Below are positions 43,222 through 52,459 of a stretch of DNA of 64,000 nt, piece by piece. The stretch is from positions 1 to 64,000 of the forward strand of contig NZ_JACNMO010000006.1 of the NCBI RefSeq assembly GCF_020622345.1, in the 5' to 3' direction. Source of the stretch: Roseobacter weihaiensis. GTDB lineage: Bacteria > Pseudomonadota > Alphaproteobacteria > Rhodobacterales > Rhodobacteraceae. Numbering within the stretch: position 1 is the first letter of the stretch; each line of letters starts with the position of its first letter. The position numbers and the translations under genes were made by a program. The notes under the pieces are model-generated. The model was not told the DNA's origin and did no database searches. It saw only the letters and a program-made list of their open reading frames with translations.

Positions 43222-44349
43222 TCATTCCGGCAACAACACCCCCGCAGTCGGTGTCCAACTGAGCCAGACCGTGTCTTCCCACGTGTAGCTGCGCCGCGAT
43301 ATGCGCCGGGTATTCGCGGTTTGCGCCTTGATGACCTGCCCGCCGGGGACTTCGACATGATAAGTTGAGAGGTTGCCAAGATAGGCGATATCGAGGATTT
43401 TCCCCTGCACCGCGTTGTCGATATCACTTGGTTGCTCAGCGTGGATGGCCACCTTTTCGGGGCGCAATGCCAGATGACAGGGCTGCCCGTCCGCAAAGGG
43501 TCGCTCAGAGGCGGCAATCAAAGGCGTTTGCCCCTCCTGCCACTCCACCGCATAGCGCTCGTCACCGATGGCCCGGGCCCTCCCGGATACGATGTTCACT
43601 TCACCAATGAAATCAGCGACATAAACACTGTCTGGAGCCTCATAGATTCGTTCGGGCGTGGCCACCTGCATGATACGCCCCTCATCCATCACCGCCACAC
43701 GGCTGGCAACGGTCATCGCCTCTTCCTGATCGTGGGTCACTATGACAAAGGTGGTGCCGGTTTTCTCCTGGATATCCATCAGCTCGAACTGTGTGGCCTG
43801 ACGGAGCTTGGCGTCCAGCGCCCCCAGAGGCTCGTCCAGCAGCAGCAGTTTGGGAGCTTTGGCCAGGCTGCGGGCGAGGGCCACGCGCTGGCGCTGACCA
43901 CCCGAGATCTGATGCGGTTTGCGCCGGGCGAACTTCTCCAGCCGGGTCAGCTTGAGCATCTCGGCGACCCGGTCATCAAGGTCGGCTTTGGGCCTCTTGT
44001 CCCGCCGCAGACCGAAGGCGATGTTTTCATAGACACTCAGATGCGGGAACAGGGCATAGGACTGAAACATCATGTTCACGGCCCGTTTGTTGGGCGGTAC
44101 AGCGGCAATATCCTCCCCTGCCAATTCAATGGCCCCGGCGGTTGGGTCCTCAAAGCCAGCGAGCATCCGCATCATCGTGGTCTTGCCACAGCCAGAGGGT
44201 CCCAAAAGCGCAAAGAACTCCCGCTCGAAGATGTCCAATGTCAGGTCATCGATGGCGACGAAACTGCCAAAGCGCTTGGTCACATTGCGGAACCGGATCA
44301 GCGGCTTTTCGGCGGGCTCGTCCCACGGGGCGAAAACTGTCTGGGCCAA
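43222..44349 (-). CDS. potG: Polyamine-type ABC transporter ATPase (PotG/PotA-like)
   Basis: The 375-residue ATPase has Walker A (LLGPSGCGKTTMMRML), the signature ISGGQRQRVALARSL, Walker B (LLLLDEPLGALD) and a C-terminal TOBE domain (CHLALRPEKVAIHAEQPSD). It powers uptake through the two permeases encoded next. It follows the binding-protein gene after a 58-base gap holding a hairpin. Confidence 0.94.
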   Translation of the reverse strand: MAQTVFAPWDEPAEKPLIRFRNVTKRFGSFVAIDDLTLDIFEREFFALLGPSGCGKTTMMRMLAGFEDPTAGAIELAGEDIAAVPPNKRAVNMMFQSYALFPHLSVYENIAFGLRRDKRPKADLDDRVAEMLKLTRLEKFARRKPHQISGGQRQRVALARSLAKAPKLLLLDEPLGALDAKLRQATQFELMDIQEKTGTTFVIVTHDQEEAMTVASRVAVMDEGRIMQVATPERIYEAPDSVYVADFIGEVNIVSGRARAIGDERYAVEWQEGQTPLIAASERPFADGQPCHLALRPEKVAIHAEQPSDIDNAVQGKILDIAYLGNLSTYHVEVPGGQVIKAQTANTRRISRRSYTWEDTVWLSWTPTAGVLLPE

Positions 44350-44371
44350 TGGTTTCTTCCCGAAAAAGGAA

Positions 44372-44396
44372 GGGCGCGGAGAATATCCCCGCGCCC
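44372..44396 (-). terminator. Hairpin between potF- and potG-like genes
   Basis: GGGCGCGG and CCGCGCCC form an eight-base stem around nine bases; on the minus strand a pyrimidine-rich stretch with five T follows. It may be a partial terminator or mRNA stabiliser that raises binding-protein output over the membrane components. Confidence 0.5.
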
Positions 44397-44407
44397 CGGC
44401 GTCAGGC

Positions 44408-45490
44408 TCAGGTGCCCGATTTGATCCGTGTCCAGCTGCGGGTCAGGTTGCGCTGGTCGCGCGGTGCCCAGGTGGTGACGGTATAGAGGTTTTGCAACGC
44501 GGCCTCGTCCGGGTAGATCGCGGTATCGCCGATCACATCCTCGACCAGGAATTCCTTGGAGGCCTCGTTGCCATTGGCGTAATAGACGTAATTCGATGCC
44601 TCCGCCATGTTCTGCGCATCCATGATGAAGTTCAGGAAGGTATGCGCCGCTTCGGGGTTGGGCGCGTCGGCGGGAATGGCCATCTGGTCGAACCACATCA
44701 GCGCGCCCTCGTTCGGGGCGTTATAGACGATCTCGACACCGTTGTCCGCCTCTGCCGCGCGGTCGCGCGCCTGCAGGATGTCACCGGACCAGCCAAAGGC
44801 CACGCAGATGTCGCCATTCGCCAGCGCGTTGATGTATTCCGAGCTGTGGAATTTCTGCACATGCGGGCGCACGGCGGACAGCACTTCCTCTGCCCGGGCC
44901 AGCGCCTCCTCGTCCTTGGAATCCGGGTCTTCGCCCATATAGGTGAGCGCGGCTGGGATCATCTCGGTCGGGGCGTCGAGGAAATGCACACCACAGGAAG
45001 CCAGCTTTTCCATGTTGCCCGGATCAAAGATCAGGCTGAGCGAGGCAATAGGCGCGTCAGCACCAAGGATTTCCTGCACCTTGCCGAGATTCACGCCGAT
45101 ACCGGTCGTGCCCCACATGTAGTTGATCGAATAGGCGTTTCCGGGATCATATTGCGCCGTGCGCTCTTCGATCACGTCCCACATGTTGTCGAGGTTGGGC
45201 AATTGCGCCTTGTCCAGCGGCTGGAAAACGCCAGCCTGGATCTGACGGGAGAGGAAAGTGCCGGTGGGGACCACCACGTCATAGCCCGACCCGCCTGCCA
45301 ACAGCTTGGTTTCCAGCACCTCGTTGCTGTCGAAGACGTCGTAGATCAGCTCAATCCCGGTCTCCTGCTCGAACTTCTCCAGCAGCGCCTCGTCGATATA
45401 GTCGGACCAGTTGTACACACGCACTTCGTCAGCGCTGAGCGCCGTCGCTGTCAGCGCCAAGGCAGCGCTGCTCATCATGAGCTTTTTCAT
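44408..45490 (-). CDS. potF: Periplasmic polyamine-binding protein (PotF-like)
   Basis: The 360-residue protein has a signal peptide (cleaved after TALSA near residue 20) and the PotF/PotD landmarks: VRVYNWSDYIDEALLEKFEQ, SGYDVVVPTGTFLSRQI, YMWGTTGIGVN and FGWSGDILQARDRA. PotF binds putrescine; the NWSDYI region is characteristic. It is the first gene of a leftward operon that ends in the amine oxidoreductase gene. Confidence 0.92.
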   Translation of the reverse strand: MKKLMMSSAALALTATALSADEVRVYNWSDYIDEALLEKFEQETGIELIYDVFDSNEVLETKLLAGGSGYDVVVPTGTFLSRQIQAGVFQPLDKAQLPNLDNMWDVIEERTAQYDPGNAYSINYMWGTTGIGVNLGKVQEILGADAPIASLSLIFDPGNMEKLASCGVHFLDAPTEMIPAALTYMGEDPDSKDEEALARAEEVLSAVRPHVQKFHSSEYINALANGDICVAFGWSGDILQARDRAAEADNGVEIVYNAPNEGALMWFDQMAIPADAPNPEAAHTFLNFIMDAQNMAEASNYVYYANGNEASKEFLVEDVIGDTAIYPDEAALQNLYTVTTWAPRDQRNLTRSWTRIKSGT

Positions 45491-45537
45491 TTCATACTCC
45501 CGTTGGTACGACCGAGTTCATCCCGGTTCGCCAGATT

Positions 45538-45546
45538 TTGATCAAC
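45538..45546. promoter_or_regulatory. TTTTGATCA, candidate GntR operator (left site)
   Basis: TTTGATCA lies between divergent potF and the GntR gene. The same eight bases occur again at 46358-46365, upstream of the aminotransferase gene. The shared word, with its TGATCA palindrome, flanks the regulator on both sides. Binding is inferred. Confidence 0.35.
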
Positions 45547-45642
45547 TTTTGCCCATTTTGGCAAGATACTTTATGGTTTCACGCAAGATCACCCTGTGCA
45601 AGGGATGCTTCCGTGCAGGCAGTCAGAGGGATTTCCACCGCA

Positions 45643-46347
45643 ATGCAGATGCTAAAAAATTCAGCACCACCCGAAGCGGCGAAACCTCCCAAACGCCCGG
45701 CCCATCAATCCGTCTACGAGCAGCTCCGCGATCTGATCCTGTTTGGAGAGCTCGCGCCTGGCCAGGCCGTGACGATCCAGGGCATTGCAGATCAGCTGGA
45801 CGCCGGCATCACCCCGGTGCGGGAAGCGATCCGCAGGCTGACATCGGATGGGGCGCTGAACATGATGGGCAATCGCCGGGTGATTGTCCCCCAGATCACC
45901 GAAAGATGCATTGATGAGCTTGATTTCATGCGAAAAACGCTCGAGCCAAAACTTGCGGGACGGGCGGTTGCGCATATTACCGATGCCACGCTGACAAGGC
46001 TGCAGGCGCAGGATGCGGCGCTCAATACCGCGATTGCACAGGGTGATATCCGGTCCTATCTGACGCATAACTACAGGTTCCACGCCACCCTTTATGCCTG
46101 TGCCGAGGCACCCATCATCACGGCAACCGTCGACAGGCTCTGGCTCCGGTTTGGTCCATCGTTGCGCGTGGTCTGCGGACGCTACGGCACGTTGAACCTG
46201 CCCGACAAACACGCCGACCTGCTGGACGCACTGGCGCTGCGGGACGTCAGCGGTGCGGAGAACGCGATGGCGGAAGACGTCCACCAGGGCATGGTGCAAA
46301 TTCGTGACGCACTCAAGGATACATCGCTGCTGCATCGATTCGATTGA
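45643..46347 (+). CDS. GntR-family transcriptional regulator, FadR subfamily
   Basis: The 234-residue protein has a winged helix (YEQLRDLILFGELAPGQAVT; IADQLDAGITPVREAIRRL) and a C-terminal FCD ligand domain (DELDFMRKTLEPKLAGRAVA; THNYRFHATLYACAEAPII). It lies between two polyamine-type transporters and before an aminotransferase, so it probably senses an amine or breakdown product. The start is uncertain by two codons; a longer frame through the intergenic region is rejected. Confidence 0.9.
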   Translation: MQMLKNSAPPEAAKPPKRPAHQSVYEQLRDLILFGELAPGQAVTIQGIADQLDAGITPVREAIRRLTSDGALNMMGNRRVIVPQITERCIDELDFMRKTLEPKLAGRAVAHITDATLTRLQAQDAALNTAIAQGDIRSYLTHNYRFHATLYACAEAPIITATVDRLWLRFGPSLRVVCGRYGTLNLPDKHADLLDALALRDVSGAENAMAEDVHQGMVQIRDALKDTSLLHRFD

Positions 46348-46371
46348 CAGCTTATAATTTGATCATATTCT
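46344..46371 (+). promoter_or_regulatory. Candidate promoter and operator before the aminotransferase
   Basis: TTGACA (46344-46349) and TATTCT (46366-46371) are 16 bases apart, about 45 bases before the ATG at 46418. TTTGATCA (46358-46365) sits just before the -10 element and matches the left site near potF, which would place a repressor on the promoter. Confidence 0.45.
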
Positions 46372-46417
46372 ACCGAAGCAATCGCACTCTCGTCATTCGC
46401 CAACCCCCGGAGGCCCT

Positions 46418-47815
46418 ATGTCCTTGATTTCCAACCATATGCCGACAGCAGAGCTTCAGGCGCTGGATGCGGCGCATCACATGCACCCCTTTACGGCCAA
46501 TGACACGCTGGCCAAGCGCGGCGCGCGGGTCATCACGCGGGCGGAAGGTGTCTATCTGACCGACAGCGACGGCAATCAGATCCTCGATGGGATGGCCGGG
46601 CTGTGGTGCGTCAACATCGGCTATGGACGTCACGAGATGGCCGAGGCCGCGGCCCGCCAGATGAAGGAACTGCCCTATTACAACACCTTCTTCATGACGA
46701 CGCATGTGCCGGCAATTGCGCTGGCACAGGAGGTCACCGCGCTGGCACCCGACGGCATGAACCAGATCTTCTTTGCAAGCTCCGGGTCGGAAGCAAATGA
46801 CACGAATATCCGACTGGTTCGGACCTATTGGACCGAAAAGGGCAAGCCCTCAAAATCCCATATCATCAGCCGCAAGAACGCCTATCACGGCTCCTCGGTC
46901 GGGTCCGGCAGTTTGGGAGGCATGGCCCATATGCATGCGCAGGGAGGTCTGCCGATTGAGGGGATCCATCACATCAATCAGCCCGACTGGTGGTCTGAGG
47001 GGGGCGAGATGAGCCGCGCTGATTTCGGTGTCGCCCGCGCGCAGGAGCTGGAGGCAAAAATTCTGGAACTGGGCGAGGATAACGTCGCGGCCTTTATCGC
47101 AGAGCCGATACAGGGTGCGGGAGGTGTGATCGTACCGCCCGAGACATATTGGCCGGAGATTCAGCGCATCTGTGACAAATACGAGATCCTGCTGATCGCC
47201 GATGAGGTGATCTGCGGGTTTGGCCGCACCGGCAACTGGTTTGGCTCGGAAACCATGGGGATCAGGCCGCACATCATGACCATCGCCAAAGGTCTGTCGT
47301 CCGGGTACCAGCCGATTGGCGGTTCAATCGTCTGCGACGCTGTGGCCGAAGTGATCGGACACACGGAGTTCAACCACGGATATACCTACTCGGGACATCC
47401 CGTGGCGGCCGCGGTTGCGCTTGAGAACCTGCGGATCATGAAAGAGGAAAACATGATCGAGCATGTGCGCAATGTTGCCGCCCCGCATTTGAAAGCGGGT
47501 CTGGAAACGCTGGCGGATCATCCGCTGGTGGGCGAGGTGAACGTGGCCGGTATGATGGCCTCACTGCCTCTGACACCGCACAAGGAGAGCCGCGCGACAT
47601 TCGCGGCGGATCGAGGCACCATCGGCATGATCTGCCGCGACCGCTGTTTTGCCAATAACCTCGTGATGCGTCACGTGGGCGACCGGATGATCGTCTCTCC
47701 GCCGCTTATCATGGGGCGTGAAGACATCGACACGCTGGTCAGCAGAGCCTCCAAAGCCCTCGATGAGACCTATGCGGAGGCCAAGCGGCAAGATCTTTTG
47801 AAGGCGGCATCCTGA
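46418..47815 (+). CDS. Class III PLP aminotransferase, putrescine/polyamine type
   Basis: The 465-residue enzyme has the class III plan: DGNQILDGMAGLWCVNIGYG near the N-terminus, FFASSGSEANDTNIRLVRTY, the aspartate region LLIADEVICGFGRTG, and the PLP lysine K291 in IAKGLSSGYQP. It resembles SpuC-type putrescine- or spermidine-pyruvate aminotransferases, which match the neighbours, though beta-alanine or omega-amino acid transaminases share these motifs. A hairpin with T-run follows. Confidence 0.9.
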   Translation: MSLISNHMPTAELQALDAAHHMHPFTANDTLAKRGARVITRAEGVYLTDSDGNQILDGMAGLWCVNIGYGRHEMAEAAARQMKELPYYNTFFMTTHVPAIALAQEVTALAPDGMNQIFFASSGSEANDTNIRLVRTYWTEKGKPSKSHIISRKNAYHGSSVGSGSLGGMAHMHAQGGLPIEGIHHINQPDWWSEGGEMSRADFGVARAQELEAKILELGEDNVAAFIAEPIQGAGGVIVPPETYWPEIQRICDKYEILLIADEVICGFGRTGNWFGSETMGIRPHIMTIAKGLSSGYQPIGGSIVCDAVAEVIGHTEFNHGYTYSGHPVAAAVALENLRIMKEENMIEHVRNVAAPHLKAGLETLADHPLVGEVNVAGMMASLPLTPHKESRATFAADRGTIGMICRDRCFANNLVMRHVGDRMIVSPPLIMGREDIDTLVSRASKALDETYAEAKRQDLLKAAS

Positions 47816-47880
47816 ACGACAACAGATTCGGGTGCCCGCCTGAGAACGGCGGTTTAAAAATACGGCTGGTACAGGGAAGA

Positions 47881-47919
47881 TAGCCTGCTGACCCGCGCGT
47901 CGGCAGGCTATTTTCCTTT
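47881..47919 (+). terminator. Rho-independent terminator after the aminotransferase gene
   Basis: TAGCCTGC (47881-47888) and GCAGGCTA (47903-47910) are perfect complements, and the stem extends inward by up to four more pairs including a wobble pair. TTTTCCTTT follows. It lies 66 bases past the aminotransferase stop and ends that unit before the next transporter. Confidence 0.75.
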
Positions 47920-48063
47920 GGTGTGCTGATTTTCAGCAAATTTCTCTGGATATTGCACGATTTGATCGGTGAGAAAGCTAACTGCTTGCACTTCGCCGTC
48001 ACTGTCGTGTTACCTTAAGCCCAACAAGCGCGGATAACCGCCGGAAAACACGGGGAGCCACAA

Positions 48064-49164
48064 TTGGCCGTAGATAGTGGAAGCGACGCATTCGTCGAAT
48101 TTGATCGTGTGCAGAAAAGCTACGATGGAGAAAATCTGGTTGTAAAGGACCTCAACCTCTTCATGCCGAAAGGCGAATTTCTCACGATGCTCGGGCCCTC
48201 GGGGTCCGGCAAGACCACCTGCCTGATGATGCTGGCGGGATTTGAGACAGCAACACACGGTGATATTCGGCTCGATGGGGAATCCATCAACAACATCCCG
48301 CCGCACAAGCGCGGTATTGGCATGGTGTTTCAGAACTACGCCCTCTTTCCCCATATGACCGTGGCCGAGAACCTCTCGTTTCCGCTCGAAGTGCGAAAGA
48401 TGGGTAAATCCGAGCGTGAGGCAAAGGTAAAGCGCGCGCTCGACATGGTGCAGATGGGCGCGTTTGGCGGGCGGCGACCTGCCCAGCTTTCAGGCGGGCA
48501 GCAGCAGCGGATCGCCCTGGCCCGCGCACTTGTGTTCGAGCCCGAGCTGGTGCTCATGGATGAACCCTTGGGGGCGTTGGACAAGCAATTGCGCGAGACC
48601 TTGCAGTTCGAGATCACCAAACTGGCCCATAAACTTGGCATCACCGTGGTCTACGTGACCCACGACCAGACAGAAGCGCTCACGATGTCGGACCGGGTGG
48701 CCGTGTTCGATGACGGCCGCATCCAGCAGCTCGCCCCACCCGACCAACTTTATGAGCAGCCCGAGAACAGCTTCGTGGCGCAGTTCATTGGCGAAAACAA
48801 CACGCTTGAAGGCATTGTCAAAGAGATCAAGGGCGATACCTGTGTGGTACAGCTCGACGGGGGGGAGCTGATCGATGCCAAGCCGATCAACGTCTCCGCG
48901 GCGGGTGATCGCACCCGCGTGTCGATCCGCCCCGAGCGGGTCGAGTACAACAAGGACCGCCTCAGCCCTGACGCGCATACGCTGAATGCGGAGGTGCTGG
49001 AATTCATCTACATGGGTGACATTTTCCGCACCCGCCTGAAAGTCGCGGGCGCGGATGAATTCGTTATCAAGACACGCAACGCCCCCGATGTGGAGCGTTT
49101 GCAGCCCGGCCAGACCATCGAGATTGGCTGGCTGCCTGAAGATTGCCGCGCCTTGGACGCCTGA
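48064..49164 (+). CDS. potA: Polyamine-type ABC transporter ATPase (PotA), TTG start
   Basis: The 366-residue ATPase has Walker A (LGPSGSGKTTCLMML), signature LSGGQQQRIALARAL, Walker B (LVLMDEPLGALD) and a TOBE domain. GGGGAG lies six bases before TTG 48064; no ATG fits as well. It heads the second transporter operon: ATPase, binding protein, DUF1330 protein and two permeases. It is related to but not nearly identical with the PotG-like ATPase at 43 kb. Confidence 0.93.
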   Translation: MAVDSGSDAFVEFDRVQKSYDGENLVVKDLNLFMPKGEFLTMLGPSGSGKTTCLMMLAGFETATHGDIRLDGESINNIPPHKRGIGMVFQNYALFPHMTVAENLSFPLEVRKMGKSEREAKVKRALDMVQMGAFGGRRPAQLSGGQQQRIALARALVFEPELVLMDEPLGALDKQLRETLQFEITKLAHKLGITVVYVTHDQTEALTMSDRVAVFDDGRIQQLAPPDQLYEQPENSFVAQFIGENNTLEGIVKEIKGDTCVVQLDGGELIDAKPINVSAAGDRTRVSIRPERVEYNKDRLSPDAHTLNAEVLEFIYMGDIFRTRLKVAGADEFVIKTRNAPDVERLQPGQTIEIGWLPEDCRALDA

Positions 49165-49286
49165 CCGTCCGGTGCGTGCGACCTGTCGTGTGCCTTTCCA
49201 AGGCGTACGATCCGAAAGAGGCGGTGGCCAAGCCCGTTGTCACTCTCCTCCAAACCAAAACGGGCATATAAATTGGGAGACCATAC

Positions 49287-50393
49287 ATGAAACTGACCAA
49301 AACGCTTTTGGCTACAACTGCTTTGACAGTCGCCGCGGGCATGGTGTCCGCCGAGACCGAAATGGCTGATGAAATGACGATCGTCAGCTGGGGTGGCGCC
49401 TATTCCAACTCGCAGCAGCAAGCCTACCATAATCCCTACATGGAGATGACGGGCGTCAACATCATCAATGACGAATCCTCCGCCGAAGCCGTGGCGAAGC
49501 TGCGCGCGATGAACGAGGCCGGCAATATCACTTGGGACGTGGTCGATGTGACTGCGGCAGACTCCATCCGGCTGTGCGATGAGGGTCTCGCCATGGAGAT
49601 CGATTTCGACGAGGATCTGGCAGCGGCACCCGACGGGACCTCGGCCAGCGACGATTTCGGCGACACCATCATCAACGACTGCGCCATTCCGCTGATCGTT
49701 TTCTCGACGACTTTTGGATATCGCACCGATATGGTTGGTGACACGCCGCCCACGACGGTCTGCGATGTTTTCGACACCGAAGCCTACCCCGGCAAACGCA
49801 GCCTCGAAAAGCGCCCCATCGGGAACATGGAGTGGGCGCTGCTCTGCGATGGCGTGGCAAAGGACGAAATCTACGATGTGCTGGAGACCCCGGAAGGTCA
49901 GGAGCAGGCGCTGGCCAAGCTCGATACGATCAAGGACGATGTGATCTGGTGGTCTGCCGGGGCGGATACACCGCAACTTCTGGCTGATGGTGAGGTCGTC
50001 ATGGGTTCGACCTACAATGGGCGGCTCTTTTCGGTGATTGAAGAGCAGAACCAGCCCGTCGAGATGCTCTGGGACGGTCAAATGTTCGATCTGGACGTGT
50101 TCATCATCCCCGCAGGTCTGCCTGAAGATCGTAAAGCGCGCGCGCTTGATTACGTGAGATTTGCCTCCGACACGCAGCGTTTGGCAGATCAGGCCAAATA
50201 CATCAGCTACGGTCCGGCGCGCGCTTCTTCCGCACCGTTGGTCAGCACGCATGCGGAACTGGGTATTGATATGGCGCCGCATATGCCAACCGATCCGGCA
50301 AATGCCACGAATGTCTTCAATTTCAACTACGAGTTCTGGGCGGATTACCGCGACGACATCGACGCGAAATTCCAGGCCTGGCTGGCGCAATAA
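49287..50393 (+). CDS. potD: Periplasmic binding protein of the second transporter (PotD-like)
   Basis: The 368-residue protein has a signal peptide (cleaved after GMVSA near residue 22) and an SBP type 2 fold: MTIVSWGGAYSNSQQQAYHN, NDESSAEAVAKLRAMNEAGN, and TYNGRLFSVIEEQNQ. The opening SWGGAYS differs from the NWSDYI of PotF, a variant seen in binding proteins of other compounds, so the ligand may not be a simple polyamine. It follows potA by about 120 bases. Confidence 0.88.
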   Translation: MKLTKTLLATTALTVAAGMVSAETEMADEMTIVSWGGAYSNSQQQAYHNPYMEMTGVNIINDESSAEAVAKLRAMNEAGNITWDVVDVTAADSIRLCDEGLAMEIDFDEDLAAAPDGTSASDDFGDTIINDCAIPLIVFSTTFGYRTDMVGDTPPTTVCDVFDTEAYPGKRSLEKRPIGNMEWALLCDGVAKDEIYDVLETPEGQEQALAKLDTIKDDVIWWSAGADTPQLLADGEVVMGSTYNGRLFSVIEEQNQPVEMLWDGQMFDLDVFIIPAGLPEDRKARALDYVRFASDTQRLADQAKYISYGPARASSAPLVSTHAELGIDMAPHMPTDPANATNVFNFNYEFWADYRDDIDAKFQAWLAQ

Positions 50394-50416
50394 GCCCGTA
50401 TAGGGACTGAAAACCG

Positions 50417-50441
50417 GGAAGGCCGCGACAGGCGGCCTTCC
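50417..50441 (+). terminator. Hairpin between potD and the DUF1330 gene
   Basis: GGAAGGCCGC and GCGGCCTTCC form a perfect ten-base stem with a five-base loop. No T-run follows, so it may stabilise the binding-protein mRNA or attenuate reading into the downstream permeases. The other transporter operon has a hairpin in the same place. Confidence 0.6.
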
Positions 50442-50464
50442 GCACCAGGACGAAAGGATGGATC

Positions 50465-50755
50465 ATGCCCAAAGGCTACATCATCGCCCATATCACCGTG
50501 AACGACCCCGCCGCCTATCAGGAATACATTGATCGGGACACCCCGATCCTGAAGGGTCTTGGCGGCACCTTCGTGGTCAGAGGTGGACAGGCTGAGGTTG
50601 TCGAAGGGTCCAGCTTTGAGCGTCATGTGGTGATCGAATTCCCATCTTATGCAGCAGCGCAGGCTGCCTATAACGACCCCGCCTATCAGGAGGTCGCAGA
50701 TATTCGCCGCCGGACGGCGGACAGCACCATTATTCTCGCCGAGGGCGCCGCATGA
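50465..50755 (+). CDS. DUF1330 protein in the transporter operon
   Basis: The 96-residue protein has the DUF1330 (ferredoxin-like) plan: IIAHITVNDPAAYQEYIDRD, GGTFVVRGGQAEVVEGSSFE, and VIEFPSYAAAQAAYNDPAYQ. The biochemical role of DUF1330 is not known. It lies between the binding-protein and permease genes and overlaps the permease by four bases, so it is made together with the transporter. Confidence 0.85.
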   Translation: MPKGYIIAHITVNDPAAYQEYIDRDTPILKGLGGTFVVRGGQAEVVEGSSFERHVVIEFPSYAAAQAAYNDPAYQEVADIRRRTADSTIILAEGAA

Positions 50756-52455
50756 CCGACAATACCGCTGCAGGACCCGATCAGTTTGACGGCGCGGCCT
50801 CCGGCCGCCCCGCCCCCAAAACAGAGACCGCCGACAGCGGGCCGATGCTCGCCGCAGACGGCCGCCCGCTCAAGGCCAGTCTGAACCGCGCCTTACGACG
50901 GCAAAAGCTGCGCGCGATGATGCTGATCGCGCCGCTGCTGATCTTTGTCCTTGTGACCTTTATCGCACCGATTGCCGATATGCTGTTTCGGTCGGTGGAA
51001 AACCAGATCGTGTCGGAAACGCTACCGCGCACCACGACGGAACTGGCCACCTGGGATGGCGACGCCGGAGAGATCCCGCCCCCCGTCGTGTTTGAAGCCC
51101 TCTACAAGGACATCTTTATCGCGCAGGAACGCAAGCTGCACACCCGCCTCGGATCCCGCCTGAACTACGAACTCACCGGCGTCTCATCGCTCTTTCGCAA
51201 GTCGGGCCGGAACGTGGACGACATGGGCGAAGTCTACCAGGACCAGTTCGAGGACTTGAACGCGTTCTGGGAGGATGGTGAAAACTGGAACCGGATGATG
51301 GCCACGCCAGATTGGCTTGACGACATCACAGCGTGGAGCGAGGACCGCGAAGGGAGCCAACCGCCCTTTGAAATGCGCGAGGAGGTTGCTGCGGTTCTGC
51401 CCGAAACCGCCGCGACATTTCAGACCTTTGCCGATTTCGTGCAGTTCGAGGATGAAGACAACCTCGCAAACGAAGACCCCTGGGCCATCGTCTATTCCGC
51501 GCTTTACGAAGACCTGCAAAGCGGCGCGGATGTCGCCAGCCTGAGCGGTCCCGGTGCAACCGAGCTGCAGGAGGCCGCCGCCGCGGTGGCGGGGTTTGAA
51601 AGCGTCGATTACACGGCGGCTTTCCATGATGTTGACGAGGACTGGCACGACATCGAGGTGTGGCAGACGATCCAGACCTACAGCCCGGATTTCACTTCCG
51701 GCTATTTCCTCAATGCCGTCGATATGAAGAAATCGCCCGATGGCCCCGAGATGCGGCCCGAGAACGAACAGCTTCATATCATGCTCTTCATGCGCACGCT
51801 CTTCATGTCGCTGGTCATCACCGGAAGCTGTATTCTGCTGGGCTATCCGGTGGCGTGGATTCTCGCGAACCTGCCCGCCCGCACTGCAAACCTGCTGATG
51901 ATCCTCGTATTGCTACCCTTCTGGACATCGCTTCTGGTGCGCACCTCGGCCTGGAAGGTGATGTTGCAGCAACAGGGCGTCGTGAATGACACGCTGGTCT
52001 GGCTGGGCATTGTCGCGGATGACAGTCGATTGGCGCTTATCAACAACCAGACCGGCACGATCATCGCCATGACGCATATCCTGCTGCCCTTCATGATCCT
52101 GCCGCTTTACTCGGTGATGAAGACGATACCGCCCAGCTACCTGCGCGCGGCCAAATCGCTGGGGGCCACGAATTGGACAGCCTTCTGGCGGGTCTATTTC
52201 CCGCAGTCGGTGCCGGGGATTGGCGCAGGCTCGATCCTCGTGTTCATTCTCTCCATCGGCTACTACATCACGCCCGAAATCGTTGGCGGCACGACAGGCA
52301 CGTTCATCTCGAACCGGATCGCCTATCATATCTCCAGCTCGCTCAACTGGGGTCTGGCCGCAGCGCTCGGGGCGATTCTGCTGGCCGTCGTGCTGGGGCT
52401 CTACTGGGCCTATGACAAGATCGTCGGCATCGACAATGTAAAGCTGGGAGGCTGA
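50752..52455 (+). CDS. potB: PotB-like ABC permease with a large insert after the first helix
   Basis: The 567-residue permease is about twice the normal length. The first helix (MLIAPLLIFVLVTFIAPIAD, about residues 57-78) is followed by some 260 extra residues, rich in acidic and aromatic positions with no clear helix, then the normal permease core from about residue 344 (LFMRTLFMSLVITGSCILLG; YLRAAKSLGATNWTAFWRVY as the EAA loop). The insert would lie in the periplasm and may touch the binding protein. Such long forms exist in this alphaproteobacterial subgroup as I recall, but I know no function. Confidence 0.88.
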   Translation: MTDNTAAGPDQFDGAASGRPAPKTETADSGPMLAADGRPLKASLNRALRRQKLRAMMLIAPLLIFVLVTFIAPIADMLFRSVENQIVSETLPRTTTELATWDGDAGEIPPPVVFEALYKDIFIAQERKLHTRLGSRLNYELTGVSSLFRKSGRNVDDMGEVYQDQFEDLNAFWEDGENWNRMMATPDWLDDITAWSEDREGSQPPFEMREEVAAVLPETAATFQTFADFVQFEDEDNLANEDPWAIVYSALYEDLQSGADVASLSGPGATELQEAAAAVAGFESVDYTAAFHDVDEDWHDIEVWQTIQTYSPDFTSGYFLNAVDMKKSPDGPEMRPENEQLHIMLFMRTLFMSLVITGSCILLGYPVAWILANLPARTANLLMILVLLPFWTSLLVRTSAWKVMLQQQGVVNDTLVWLGIVADDSRLALINNQTGTIIAMTHILLPFMILPLYSVMKTIPPSYLRAAKSLGATNWTAFWRVYFPQSVPGIGAGSILVFILSIGYYITPEIVGGTTGTFISNRIAYHISSSLNWGLAAALGAILLAVVLGLYWAYDKIVGIDNVKLGG

Positions 52456-52459
52456 CGCC

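Noticed and set aside
44072-45541. 489-residue plus-strand frame over the PotF-like gene
   Set aside because: It is a mirror frame of potG and potF in GC-rich sequence with no family features.
49008-50390. 460-residue minus-strand frame over potD
   Set aside because: Antisense to a clear binding-protein gene; sequence is arginine/glycine/histidine-rich as in shadow frames.
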